Assembly (NCBI RefSeq): GCF_015101885.1
Contig: NZ_CP062941.1
Coordinates: forward strand, 682,001 to 746,000
Origin: Massilia litorea
GTDB taxonomy: Bacteria > Pseudomonadota > Gammaproteobacteria > Burkholderiales > Burkholderiaceae_D
DNA: 64,000 nt
Direction of reading: 5' to 3'
Of this stretch, positions 35,937-44,191 are shown piece after piece. Below the pieces are notes generated by a model. It saw only the letters and a list, made by a program, of their open reading frames with translations, did not search any database and had not been told where the DNA came from. The stretch's first letter is position 1. Every line of letters begins with the position of its first letter. The position numbers and the translations under genes are program-made.

Positions 35937-35967
35937 TTGAAAACCGATGGTTCTTGATTGCTATAAT
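35937..35967 (+). promoter_or_regulatory. Sigma-70 promoter of the LysR gene in the mobA intergenic region
   Basis: TTGAAA at 35937-35942 and a perfect TATAAT at 35962-35967 are 19 bases apart. The LysR ATG lies 25 bases past the -10. The 118-base region between the divergent mobA and LysR genes probably also holds the LysR binding site; I cannot place a T-N11-A box with confidence. Confidence 0.6.
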
Positions 35968-35991
35968 CGGAATTTTAAATACTGGCACGCG

Positions 35992-36903
35992 ATGAAGCGA
36001 TTCGACCTGGAACTGCTGCTGGTGTTCGACGAGATCTTCAAAACCGGGAACGTGACCCGGGCTGCCCACAACCTCGGCCTGCCGCAGTCGAGCGTCAGCC
36101 TCGCCCTGGCCAAGCTGCGCGGGCATTTCAACGACCAGCTGTTCAGCCGTACCGCCAAAGGCATGGTGCCGACGCCACGCGCGCAGAACGCGGTCGGGGA
36201 CGTGCGCCGCGCGATCCTGGCCCTGCAGCATGCGCTGGCCGACCAGCCGCTGTTCGATCCCGCCGCCAGCACGCGCCGCTTCCGGATCTGCATGACCGAT
36301 ATCAGCGAGATCGTGCTCCTGCCGCGCATCCTCAACCACCTGCGCGGTATCGCCCCGGGCATTCATCTCGAGATATCGCGGATTTCGCCCGACACACCGG
36401 CCGAACTTGCGGACGGCACGGTCGACCTGGCCGTCGGCTTCATGCCGCACCTGGAGGCCGGCTTCTACCAGCAAAAACTGTTCGACCAGCACTTCGTCTG
36501 CCTGGTGGCGAAAACGCACCCGCGCGTGGGCGCCGCGCTGACGGTGGAGCAGCTCGGGCAGGAGGGACATGTGCGCGTACGGACCTCGGGCACCGGCCAC
36601 GCAATCGTCGACAAGATCCTGGCGCGCGAGGAGATCGAGCGCAGCGTGGTGCTGAACCTGCCCAGCTTCCTGGGCGTTGCCTCCATCGTGGCGCAGACCG
36701 AGCTGCTGGCCATCGTCCCCGAGCGCTATGCCAGCGCGATGGCCGGCAGTGAAGCGGTCCGCTTCCTGCCGGTCCCGGTGGAGCTGCCCGCTTACCAGGT
36801 CAAGCAGCACTGGCATGAGCGCTATCATGCCGACGTCTCGAATCGCTGGCTGCGCCAGATGGTGGCCGCGCTGTTTGCCAGCGGCGACGCCGCCGGCCAC
36901 TAG
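35992..36903 (+). CDS. LysR-family transcriptional regulator
   Basis: This 303-residue protein has an N-terminal winged helix-turn-helix (residues 4-63: L-L-L-V-F-D-E-I-F-K-T-G-N-V-T-R-A-A-H-N-L-G-L-P-Q-S-S-V-S-L-A-L-A-K-L-R). The co-inducer domain follows (about 90-300). The ATG at 35992 starts the standard M-K-R-F-D-L-E-L-L-L; a 15-codon upstream extension covers the promoter and is rejected. It is divergent from mobA, so mobA is the likely target and an aromatic acid the likely inducer. C. testosteroni mobA is instead controlled by a MarR protein, so this wiring may differ. Confidence 0.88.
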   Translation: MKRFDLELLLVFDEIFKTGNVTRAAHNLGLPQSSVSLALAKLRGHFNDQLFSRTAKGMVPTPRAQNAVGDVRRAILALQHALADQPLFDPAASTRRFRICMTDISEIVLLPRILNHLRGIAPGIHLEISRISPDTPAELADGTVDLAVGFMPHLEAGFYQQKLFDQHFVCLVAKTHPRVGAALTVEQLGQEGHVRVRTSGTGHAIVDKILAREEIERSVVLNLPSFLGVASIVAQTELLAIVPERYASAMAGSEAVRFLPVPVELPAYQVKQHWHERYHADVSNRWLRQMVAALFASGDAAGH

Positions 36904-36905
36904 CA

Positions 36906-38081
36906 CTATTTTTTCCCCGGGTCCTTCTGGTTCGGGAACTGGTCGAATTCGACGTTGAACAGCTCGCCGTTCACCTTTTCGACCCGGCGCACGTATTCCG
37001 TCTGCACCACGTCGCGCGTGGCGGGATCGAGCATGATCGGCCCGCGCGGGCTGTTCAGCTTCAGGCCCTTCAGCACTGCCATGGCCTTGTCGCCGTCGAT
37101 GTTGCCCTTGAGCTGGCGCGTCACCTCGTAGATCGCCGCCATGCCGTCGTAGCCGCCGACGGCCATGAAATTGGGCCGGCCCGCGCCCGGGTTGGCGCTC
37201 GCAAAACTTTTAAGGAAGGCGGCGTTCTCGGGCGACTTGTGCGCCGCCGAGTAGTGGAAGGTGGTGATCACGCCCAGCGTGGCGTCGCCCATCGCCGGCA
37301 GCATATGGTCGTCCGTCAGGTCGCCGGTGCCGATCACCTTGATGCCTGCTTCGGCCAGCCCGCGCTCGCGGTAGCCCTTCATGAAGGCGATCGTGTGCTC
37401 GCCCGGCGGCACGAACACGAATACCGCGTCCGGCTTCGCGTCCTTGATGCGCTGGATGTAGGGCGCAAAGTCCGGATTTTTCAGCGGTACGCGGATCGTC
37501 TCGGGCACTGTCCCTCCCCCTGCGGTGAGGGTCTCCTTGAAGGCCGTTTCGGCATCGATGCCGGGCGCGTAATCGGCGACCAGGGTGACCACCTTGCGGA
37601 TCTTGTTCTTGAGCGCCCAGGTCGCCATCGGCGCAGAGCTCTGCGGCAGCGTCATCGATACGCGTGCGATGTAGTTCGACTTGGTCGTCACGATGGAACT
37701 GGCCGCATTCATGACGATCATCGGCTTCTTCGCCTGCTCGGCAAGCGGCGCGACGGCCAGCGCTTCGGGCGTCAGGCCGAAGCCTGCCAGGAAATCGACC
37801 TTGTCGCGCGTGACAAGCTCCTGGGCCAGGCGCTTCGCGATTTCGGGCGCGGGGCCCGTCGTGTCCCGGACCAGGATCTCGATTTTCTTGCCCGCGACGG
37901 TACTGCCATGTTGCGCAATATAGGCTTTGATACCGCCTTCCATCTGCTTGCCGTAGTCGGCAAACGGTCCGGAAAAGGGCGCGACCAGGCCGACCTTGAT
38001 GGTGTTCTCCGCCGCCTGCGCCAGCAAGCCGACGCCGAGTGCGGCCGCTGCGATGACGATCCTGGACATTGCATGTTTCAT
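36906..38081 (-). CDS. ABC transporter substrate-binding protein, branched-chain amino acid/aromatic type
   Basis: This 391-residue periplasmic protein has a signal peptide (cleavage near A-Q-A-A, residue 23) and a type I fold (Peripla_BP_6). It shows V-G-L-V-A-P-F-S-G-P-F-A-D-Y-G-K-Q-M, F-L-A-G-F-G-L-T-P-E-A and V-G-G-Y-D-G-M-A-A-I-Y-E-V. CAGGAGACAAGAC precedes the ATG at 38081. No permease or ATPase genes are beside it. The neighbouring mobA suggests an aromatic acid as ligand, but this is inference. The stop is 2 bases from the convergent LysR stop. Confidence 0.88.
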   Translation of the reverse strand: MKHAMSRIVIAAAALGVGLLAQAAENTIKVGLVAPFSGPFADYGKQMEGGIKAYIAQHGSTVAGKKIEILVRDTTGPAPEIAKRLAQELVTRDKVDFLAGFGLTPEALAVAPLAEQAKKPMIVMNAASSIVTTKSNYIARVSMTLPQSSAPMATWALKNKIRKVVTLVADYAPGIDAETAFKETLTAGGGTVPETIRVPLKNPDFAPYIQRIKDAKPDAVFVFVPPGEHTIAFMKGYRERGLAEAGIKVIGTGDLTDDHMLPAMGDATLGVITTFHYSAAHKSPENAAFLKSFASANPGAGRPNFMAVGGYDGMAAIYEVTRQLKGNIDGDKAMAVLKGLKLNSPRGPIMLDPATRDVVQTEYVRRVEKVNGELFNVEFDQFPNQKDPGKK

Positions 38082-38193
38082 GTCTTGTCTCCTGTTGTAT
38101 GGTTCTGGTTTGCTCCTAGTGTGCCCAAGTTCCCGGGTGCTGCATACTCGGCGGAGTCTGATTCGCGCAATCAGCTTTTCGAATAGTAGGGTC

Positions 38194-38222
38194 AAAAAAA
38201 AAGAGGCCCGGCGGGCCCTTCT
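38194..38222 (-). terminator. Terminator of the condensin-like operon
   Basis: Read on the minus strand, a GGGCCC/GGGCC-based stem directly after the SMC stop is followed by a nine-T run (complement of 38194-38202). It ends transcription before the binding-protein gene. Confidence 0.8.
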
Positions 38223-38223
38223 C

Positions 38224-41046
38224 TTATGCGGCTTTCGCCTCTTCTTTCCTTCTCTGCAGCACGAAAATCGGCTGCGCCCACTGCGTGTCCTTCTTCTTCT
38301 TGCTCGTGATGAGCGTCAGTTCCGAAGGATCGTAGACGTCGGTATTGTGCGTCAGCGGCGTCGTCATCAGGTACTGGGCGTCGGTGTTTTTCAGGAACTC
38401 GCCGACCAGCTGGATATTCCGGATATCCAGGTGCGCGAACGGTTCGTCGATGAAGACGAAGCCGCCCGAGCCCTCTTCCGATTTCAGCAAACCAATCAGC
38501 AAGACCAGCGACTTCATCACCTGCTGGCCGCCCGAGGCTTCGCCGTCGTTCATGCCGATCTGGTCCTTGCCGTCGAACTTGAACCGCACATGCAGGCCGG
38601 CTTGCGCCAGTTGCACGTCGTCGTTCTCGAGGCGCACCGGGTCGGCCTGCACGTCGATGCCGGCCAGTCCGCCCAGGTCCTTGATGTTCTTCGAATAGGT
38701 CTTGATCGTGTAGCGCAGGCGCTCGATGTAGGCGCCGCGCGCATTCCCCGTCGCCTCGATCGCACGGTTGTTCTGGTAGCGGCGCTCTTCGGTCTCGACC
38801 TGGCGCCCCGACAGCTGGTCGTTCAGGCGCGCGTACTGGTCGATCACGGTGGCATCGAGTTCCCAGTCGTCGCGCGCCAGCGCGTGTTCGAGCGAGGAGA
38901 TGCGCAGGTTGACCTGGTGCGCGTTCTGGTGCTGGGCCACCAGGGCCGCGCGCCGCGCCGGACGCTTCCACGCCGCAGGAATATTCTTCCAGCCGCGGCG
39001 CAGCGCCAGCAATGCCTGCGCGTGTTCGCTTCTCTGCTCGATCTGGCGGCGGCTGTTCAGGCGCAAGCCCGCTTCCGCTTCCGACAGCGCCATGCGCGCG
39101 TTCTGCCAGACGGTGTCGGCACGGGTGCGCGCGACCGTCGCGTTTTTCGTCAGCGTCTGCAGTTCGCCCAGGCGCGCGCCCACTTCCAGGCGTTCCGCAC
39201 GCAATGGGGTCATGCTGCGCGCCGCTTCCTCGAACTCGGCCTGGCGCGCCGCCAGTTCCTTGGCCGCGTCGACACCCGCGATACGGGCTTTCAGGGCGCC
39301 GACTTCGGCGGCGAGTTTACTGATCGTGAGCGTCAGCGCGTCTTCCTTCGCTTCGAGCGCCGGCAGGGATTTCTGGATCGCCTCCAGGCGCTGGGTTTTA
39401 CCCGCGGCGCCGAAACGGTAGCGCGAGGGCTCAACAAATAACGAGCGCCCGCCGCGGCGTTCGCGGTGGTAGGCGTCCGGCGTGATCCACTCTTCGGTGC
39501 CCGACTTGAAGCCGGCATCGACCGAGTCGACGCGGTCGATGCGCGCCAGCTGGTCGATCAGCCAGCCCGGTGCCGGTGCCGAGAAATTCACCACCGACAG
39601 CAGGCTGTCGTCCTTCATCTTCGGCGCCTCGACGCAGTCGGGGACGATGAAGTGGCGATAGCGCTCCTTCTCCGCCAGGCGATACGCCGCCGGCGCATCC
39701 TTGGCGCGTTCGAGCAGCACGACCGAGGCGTAACCGCCGAGCACACCCTCCACTGCCCCCTGCCATTTCGGATCCGTCACTTCGACGATATCGGACAGCA
39801 TGGCGTGCGGGATGCCTTCGTCGCGCAGGGCGCGGCGCATCAGGCGCTGGGCTTCCGGTTCCGGCATCGCGCTCTTGCCCTGCAGTGCGGAGATGGTCGC
39901 CATTTCGGCGGCGATCTTCGCGCCCAGCGCTTCGCGCGCGGCTTTCTGGCGCGCCAGCTCCGCTTCCTTTTCTTCGAGCTGGGAAGCGACTTGCGCCATG
40001 TCGGCGCCGGCTTCCGCCGCCAGCTTCTGCAGGCGTTCCTTCTGCTCGATCAGGTTTTCCAGCGGTTTGATGCGGCTGTTGATCTGGGTAAGGCGGCTGG
40101 CGAGGACGGTGCCTTCTTGCTCCAGCAGGGTTTCCTGCTGCTGGGCTTCGGTCAGCGCGCGCTGCTGGGCGGCCAGGGCCTGGCGTTTCTCGGCCAGCAC
40201 GCTGTCGACCTGCGCCATCGGCTTGCGCTGTTCGTGCAGGGTGCGGCTGATGTTCGCCGCCTTTTCGCGCGCCTCGTGGTACTCGAGGCTCGGCAGCACT
40301 TCTTCCTTCAGGTCGCGCCGTTCCTTGTGCAGGTCTTCCCATTGATGGTAGTTCGCCACGCGCAGGCGCAGGCCCTCGAGGTTGATGCGCGAGGTTTCCA
40401 GTTCGGCCTCGAAGCGTTTGAGTTCCGTCTCGGTGTCGCGCTGGTGGCGCTTGGCTTCGTCGTAGGCGTCCAGCACTTCCTTGTCGCCGAAGACCTGGAA
40501 CACCAGGTCCAGCAGCTGGCGCGGCGCGTATTCGCACAATTTATCGGTCTCGCCCTGCTCCAGGGCCAGCACCTTCGACATCGCCGGCGACAGGCCGGCC
40601 GATGCCAGGCGTTTCCGGTAGTTCTCGACGCCGAGCCAGTCGGTCGCTTCGGTGACTTCCTCGATGTTGACGTTCCCCGGGCGCATCAGGTACTGGCGCT
40701 TCCAGTCGCCGCCGTTCTTCTGCACCTGGCAGAAGAGCGTGACTTCGTCGTCGGCGAAAAAGCCGGAATGGCGGAACGGCCGGTTCGACAGCTGGCGCCC
40801 GACCGGCTTGTTGTCGACCACGGCGCGGATCCAGGCGCTCTGCTGGCCGGAGTGGCGCGCATAGTGCTTATAGGTGCGGCCCATCGAGCAATCGAGGCCG
40901 AAGAGCGTGCGCAGCGCGTCGAGCAGGGTCGTCTTGCCGGAGCCGTTCTGGCCGGCGATGGTGATGATCTTGGCGTCGAGCGGGATATTCTTGATCCGCT
41001 GCCAGTAATCCCAGTGGACCAGTTCGAGTGATTTAATGTGGAACAT
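38224..41046 (-). CDS. SMC-like condensin ATPase (Mks/Wadjet SMC-type)
   Basis: This 940-residue protein has the SMC plan. Walker A G-Q-N-G-S-G-K-T is at 32-39. A first coiled coil (about 200-380) is followed by a small hinge-like domain (about 400-520, with T-D-P-K-W-Q-G-A-V-E-G-V-L-G-G-Y). A second coiled coil spans about 560-790, then the signature S-G-G-Q-Q (838-842) and Walker B F-V-F-I-D-E-P with D-loop H-L-D (861-874). It is shorter than SMC or MukB. It is the third gene of a tight operon with two small partners at the usual kleisin and KITE positions, so it is probably a condensin rather than an RecN/SbcC repair ATPase. Chromosome organisation or plasmid restriction is inferred. Confidence 0.82.
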   Translation of the reverse strand: MFHIKSLELVHWDYWQRIKNIPLDAKIITIAGQNGSGKTTLLDALRTLFGLDCSMGRTYKHYARHSGQQSAWIRAVVDNKPVGRQLSNRPFRHSGFFADDEVTLFCQVQKNGGDWKRQYLMRPGNVNIEEVTEATDWLGVENYRKRLASAGLSPAMSKVLALEQGETDKLCEYAPRQLLDLVFQVFGDKEVLDAYDEAKRHQRDTETELKRFEAELETSRINLEGLRLRVANYHQWEDLHKERRDLKEEVLPSLEYHEAREKAANISRTLHEQRKPMAQVDSVLAEKRQALAAQQRALTEAQQQETLLEQEGTVLASRLTQINSRIKPLENLIEQKERLQKLAAEAGADMAQVASQLEEKEAELARQKAAREALGAKIAAEMATISALQGKSAMPEPEAQRLMRRALRDEGIPHAMLSDIVEVTDPKWQGAVEGVLGGYASVVLLERAKDAPAAYRLAEKERYRHFIVPDCVEAPKMKDDSLLSVVNFSAPAPGWLIDQLARIDRVDSVDAGFKSGTEEWITPDAYHRERRGGRSLFVEPSRYRFGAAGKTQRLEAIQKSLPALEAKEDALTLTISKLAAEVGALKARIAGVDAAKELAARQAEFEEAARSMTPLRAERLEVGARLGELQTLTKNATVARTRADTVWQNARMALSEAEAGLRLNSRRQIEQRSEHAQALLALRRGWKNIPAAWKRPARRAALVAQHQNAHQVNLRISSLEHALARDDWELDATVIDQYARLNDQLSGRQVETEERRYQNNRAIEATGNARGAYIERLRYTIKTYSKNIKDLGGLAGIDVQADPVRLENDDVQLAQAGLHVRFKFDGKDQIGMNDGEASGGQQVMKSLVLLIGLLKSEEGSGGFVFIDEPFAHLDIRNIQLVGEFLKNTDAQYLMTTPLTHNTDVYDPSELTLITSKKKKDTQWAQPIFVLQRRKEEAKAA

Positions 41047-41052
41047 GCTGTC

Positions 41053-41751
41053 TCAATTCGATGGTTCGGTTGACTCGAGCGAATCGGCGTCGTTGGCGGC
41101 GTCGACCTTGCGCGGCGCGGCGGTCAGCGGCGCGCGCTTGAACACGTCGGACAGGGCGCCGTTGATGATGCGCTCCTTGAGCACGTCGGTGTCCATCATC
41201 AGGTCGAGCAAGGGTCCCTCCAGGATCACGTCGCCGCGCCGCTCGATGAAGCCGAGCTTGGAGAGCTGGCCCAGGTTCATGTCCATGCGCGTCTTCTTGC
41301 CCAGCTTGTCGCCGAAGTCGGACAAGAGCGCCGTGTAGGAGATGCCGATCGAGGTGTCTTCGGCGCGCGGGATCGGGTTGTCCTTGTCGAACAGGTCGTT
41401 CTGGTCGTCGGCGACGGTGACGTGGGTTTCCTGGCGCTCGCGCTTGGGCAGGATGATCTGTGCCCACAGCACCACCAGCAAGGCCACGCCGTCGCGCGTG
41501 AGGCCAAAATTATTGTTCTGCCAGATGTCCTTGGCGCCGAAGATCTTCGGCTCGACATTGCGGTGCAATGCGATCGTCACGTGGTCGGCATACACGTTGT
41601 CCAGCAGTTTCAGGCCGCATTCCAGCAGGCGCTTGTCGACTTCGATGCGGAACTGCTCGTCCGACAGCGCGCGCTTGACCATCTTGTCGTCGCGGCGCAG
41701 CGTCTGGTGCGTCAGCAGGCGCGCGATCAGGATTTGTGCATCGTCATTCAT
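41053..41751 (-). CDS. Putative KITE/MksE-like partner of the SMC protein
   Basis: This 232-residue protein is mainly helical with two winged-helix-like blocks (about 1-90: L-I-A-R-L-L-T-H-Q-T-L-R-R-D-D-K-M-V; about 110-200: I-G-I-S-Y-T-A-L-L-S-D-F-G-D-K-L-G-K-K-T-R) and an acidic tail. Size and position match MksE or JetB (tandem winged-helix KITE proteins). No family motif is decisive by eye. It starts 8 bases inside the previous gene and ends 6 bases before the SMC gene, so translation is coupled. Confidence 0.7.
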   Translation of the reverse strand: MNDDAQILIARLLTHQTLRRDDKMVKRALSDEQFRIEVDKRLLECGLKLLDNVYADHVTIALHRNVEPKIFGAKDIWQNNNFGLTRDGVALLVVLWAQIILPKRERQETHVTVADDQNDLFDKDNPIPRAEDTSIGISYTALLSDFGDKLGKKTRMDMNLGQLSKLGFIERRGDVILEGPLLDLMMDTDVLKERIINGALSDVFKRAPLTAAPRKVDAANDADSLESTEPSN

Positions 41752-43123
41752 GTTCGGGGCCCAGCTCTAAATCCAGGTTTAATGAAAGGGTTGCAAACGA
41801 CATGGCCGCCACTTCCGGATCGTCCAGCTGGACCATTTCGTCGGTGGGTTCGAAGCGGATCGGCAGGCGCGCCAGTTCTGCGGTCGCGCCCTGCAGGCTG
41901 GCTTCGGCGGCGTCGCCCAGCAGCGGCAGCAGGGACGCGCGGTAGGAAGCGACCGCGAAGCCGGCCGGCAGCAGGGATTCGTGCAGCTGCACCTTCTTCG
42001 GCCCCGTCTCCGAGAATTCCGGGAAGTTGCCGAGGTTGGCGAAGTCGGCCAGCTTGTTGATCCAGTCGTTCAGTTCGGCCTGCATCGCCGGGTTGTCGTT
42101 GACGGTCAGGGGCGCGTCTTCGCCCGACGGCAGGCCCTTCGGTCCAACCACGATGGCGCGTTCGAGCAGGAGTTCGGTTTCGGCCACGTCGATCATCTCG
42201 GCCGGCGTACCGAACAGCGGCACCACCGGACGGTCGATCGCGCCTTCGGCGAGACTGGCGAGATCGTCGTGGGCCAGCAGCCAGCGCTTGACGTCGGTGG
42301 TCGACAGGCCGGACTGACCGAGGTGCACGCGCTGGCGTTCGATCTGGTTCAGGGCGCGCGAGAACATGCCTTGCATGTTCAAGAGTGCGCTTTGTGCCCT
42401 GCCGATCGCCTGCGCCGCCTTGTGGGTGGCCGCATCGGCGCGTTCGTCGGAGGTGATCGCGCGCAGGATGACGGAGCCCTTCTCGACCCAGTCGCAGGCC
42501 ATGTGCCACTTCGCCTGCGAGTTGCGCAGCTTGAATTCGGAGCCGGAGGCGATCGCGTCGCGGAATTCTTCCGTCAATTCGATCAGGCGGCCCAGCAAAT
42601 GCCGCAATTGTTCGACCGTGACGCCGCCGACCGCCTGGGCGCCCGCCACCTGCGACAGCAGGAAGCCCATCTCGGCGTCGTCCTCTTCAGGTTTCGCCAG
42701 CGCGATCAGGGTGTCCAGCGCCGACAGCACATTCCTTGCCAGCGGCGTGATGCGGTAGACGGCGCTCGGCGCATCCCAGGCCAGCAGGCCGTGGGTGCGC
42801 AGGCGGTTCAGCACCGTCTCCAGGCTTTCCGGGATCAGGTAAGCGAGTTTGGTGTTGATGTCCGCGCGCGAAAACGCCGAGCTGCCGGTGTCGGCCGCCA
42901 GTTCGCGCAGCACCAGCAGGCGCACCAGCACGCCGTCCTGGCTGCCGTGGAACAGCGCCGTGAACGCGGACAGCATGGGCTGCGCACGTTTTAAATGGAA
43001 GACCTGCTCGATTTCGTCCGGGGCGATGCCATTTTGAAAATGCGCGGCGAGCGGGTCGAGCTCGTCGGGTACTACGCCATGGGGTTCCGCGGCGAGGGCC
43101 GCGCCTGCCTGTATGTCGATCAT
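41744..43123 (-). CDS. Putative kleisin/MksF-like subunit of the SMC complex
   Basis: This 459-residue protein is the first gene of the operon. The N-terminal part (about 40-150) looks like a winged helix (F-S-R-A-D-I-N-T-K-L-A-Y-L-I-P-E-S-L-E-T-V-L-N-R-L-R-T-H-G-L-L-A-W-D). A long helical middle (about 165-300) follows. The acidic C-terminal end is rich in Leu. This is the size and layout of MksF or JetA kleisins. The ATG at 43123 has no strong Shine-Dalgarno, so a later start is possible. The assignment rests on operon position; a structure-based search would be decisive. Confidence 0.65.
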   Translation of the reverse strand: MIDIQAGAALAAEPHGVVPDELDPLAAHFQNGIAPDEIEQVFHLKRAQPMLSAFTALFHGSQDGVLVRLLVLRELAADTGSSAFSRADINTKLAYLIPESLETVLNRLRTHGLLAWDAPSAVYRITPLARNVLSALDTLIALAKPEEDDAEMGFLLSQVAGAQAVGGVTVEQLRHLLGRLIELTEEFRDAIASGSEFKLRNSQAKWHMACDWVEKGSVILRAITSDERADAATHKAAQAIGRAQSALLNMQGMFSRALNQIERQRVHLGQSGLSTTDVKRWLLAHDDLASLAEGAIDRPVVPLFGTPAEMIDVAETELLLERAIVVGPKGLPSGEDAPLTVNDNPAMQAELNDWINKLADFANLGNFPEFSETGPKKVQLHESLLPAGFAVASYRASLLPLLGDAAEASLQGATAELARLPIRFEPTDEMVQLDDPEVAAMSFATLSLNLDLELGPEHE

Positions 43124-43445
43124 AGGGGATTACCAGTTTGCGAGCGCGGAATGTCAGGTGGCCTGTGATAGCTCTGCTTTTCCGCGAGGGCGCCAAGTAT
43201 AACAGTTAAGAACCGGCAACTAGGAGGGGATCGGGTGGGGTTGGCGGGAATGACACAGTTGACGGGTGGTGCTTGCAAAACGGTGGCGGTGCGGTTTCGA
43301 GGGGCGGGCAGCACGTATCACCGCGTGGGCTCGGAGAGCCCACCCTACGTTACTCAAGAGCCCGGGGAAACCGGCATTGCGGCCATTGGCCGCAATGCCC
43401 CCTACGGTGCGCGGCGTTCGAAGCGCCGCGCACCGCCCGTGTTAC
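43124..43445. other. Intergenic region of 322 bases between the condensin-like operon and DUF3108 genes
   Basis: Bases 43124-43311 show no gene or clear structure and should carry the operon promoter on the minus strand. From 43312 onward the region is made of three consecutive palindromes, described separately. The open frame at 43235-43459 only reads through these palindromes and is not a gene. Confidence 0.7.
43312..43435. repeat. Rearranged copy of the 146-bp palindromic family plus two extra hairpins
   Basis: 43312-43349 equals the right end of the element at 49586-49731 (CACGTATCACCGCGTGGGCT then GAGAGCCCACCCTACG). A perfect 13-bp-arm hairpin follows at 43373-43399 (GGCATTGCGGCCA plus one base), and a second perfect 12-bp-arm hairpin at 43405-43435 (CGGTGCGCGGCG). 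The last lies next to the stop of the DUF3108 gene. The hairpin arms differ from those in other copies by paired changes. Confidence 0.8.
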
Positions 43446-44189
43446 CTATTTTTTTGTGATTTTGGTGACCGTCTGCTCGATCGCTTCACGGTCGTCGTCG
43501 CGGAAACGGATTTTCACGGGATACCACTCCTGCCCCGGTGCCAGCCAGATATCGACGCCTTCGGTCTTGCCCTCGCCGCGCGGCTGGCGCGTTACCAATA
43601 AAGTATCGAGTTCGCCCATGCCGGTCTGGATCTTTTCGCGTTTCATGACTTTGAAGGTCCAGGGCTCGGCGTCGCGCCGGCCGGCGACGATGAAACTCCA
43701 TTCGCTGCCCGGCTTGAACTTCGCTTCTCCCGCGGCGCGCGCCACCGAGGCCAGTTGCCAGGTAACCGAGGCGCGGTCCTGCTCGCCGCCCTTCATGACA
43801 TACGGTTCCTTCGCGTCGGTGAACGTGATCGTGTTGCTGTCGCGGTCGAACACGGTGGTCGTCGGATCCTTGCGGTAGCGCTTTTCATAGAATTCGTCGG
43901 GCGCCAGGCCGAAGTTGTCGATCACGCCGTGGCTGCGGTATTCGGTCAGCTTGCCGATCAGGGGCACGCGCGCTTCCACATTCACGTTGTATTTGCCGTC
44001 GCCGCCGCGCCAGGCGATCAGCGCTTCTCCCTTCAGGCCGAAGCCGCGCTGCTGGGCGTTCAGTTCATAGGCGATGTCGGCCGGCGGCGGCAGTTCGACC
44101 GCACGTTTTACCGGTGCCGCGGCCTGCACGCCCAGGCCCAGGGCCAGCAGGGCCGCCACTGCCCCGCCCTTCAGAAGATTGCTTCGCAT
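43446..44189 (-). CDS. DUF3108 family exported protein, second gene of the pair
   Basis: This 247-residue protein has a signal peptide (about residues 1-23) and the DUF3108 pattern: Y-E-L-N-A-Q-Q-R-G-F, W-R-G-G-D-G-K-Y-N-V-N-V-E-A, G-V-D-I-W-L-A-P-G-Q-E-W-Y-P-V-K-I-R-F. ATG 44189 is preferred because AGGA lies 8 bases upstream; ATG 44195 overlaps the previous stop (ATGA) and is possible. Periplasmic, function unknown. It shares the D-V-W-L-A-P-G-x-x-W-Y-P-V-x-I-R block with its operon partner. Confidence 0.85.
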   Translation of the reverse strand: MRSNLLKGGAVAALLALGLGVQAAAPVKRAVELPPPADIAYELNAQQRGFGLKGEALIAWRGGDGKYNVNVEARVPLIGKLTEYRSHGVIDNFGLAPDEFYEKRYRKDPTTTVFDRDSNTITFTDAKEPYVMKGGEQDRASVTWQLASVARAAGEAKFKPGSEWSFIVAGRRDAEPWTFKVMKREKIQTGMGELDTLLVTRQPRGEGKTEGVDIWLAPGQEWYPVKIRFRDDDREAIEQTVTKITKK

Positions 44190-44191
44190 TA

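Noticed and set aside
38082..38193. Searched for a JetD-like fourth gene next to the condensin-like operon
   Set aside because: Downstream there is only a terminator and the binding-protein gene; upstream only palindromes and the DUF3108 genes.
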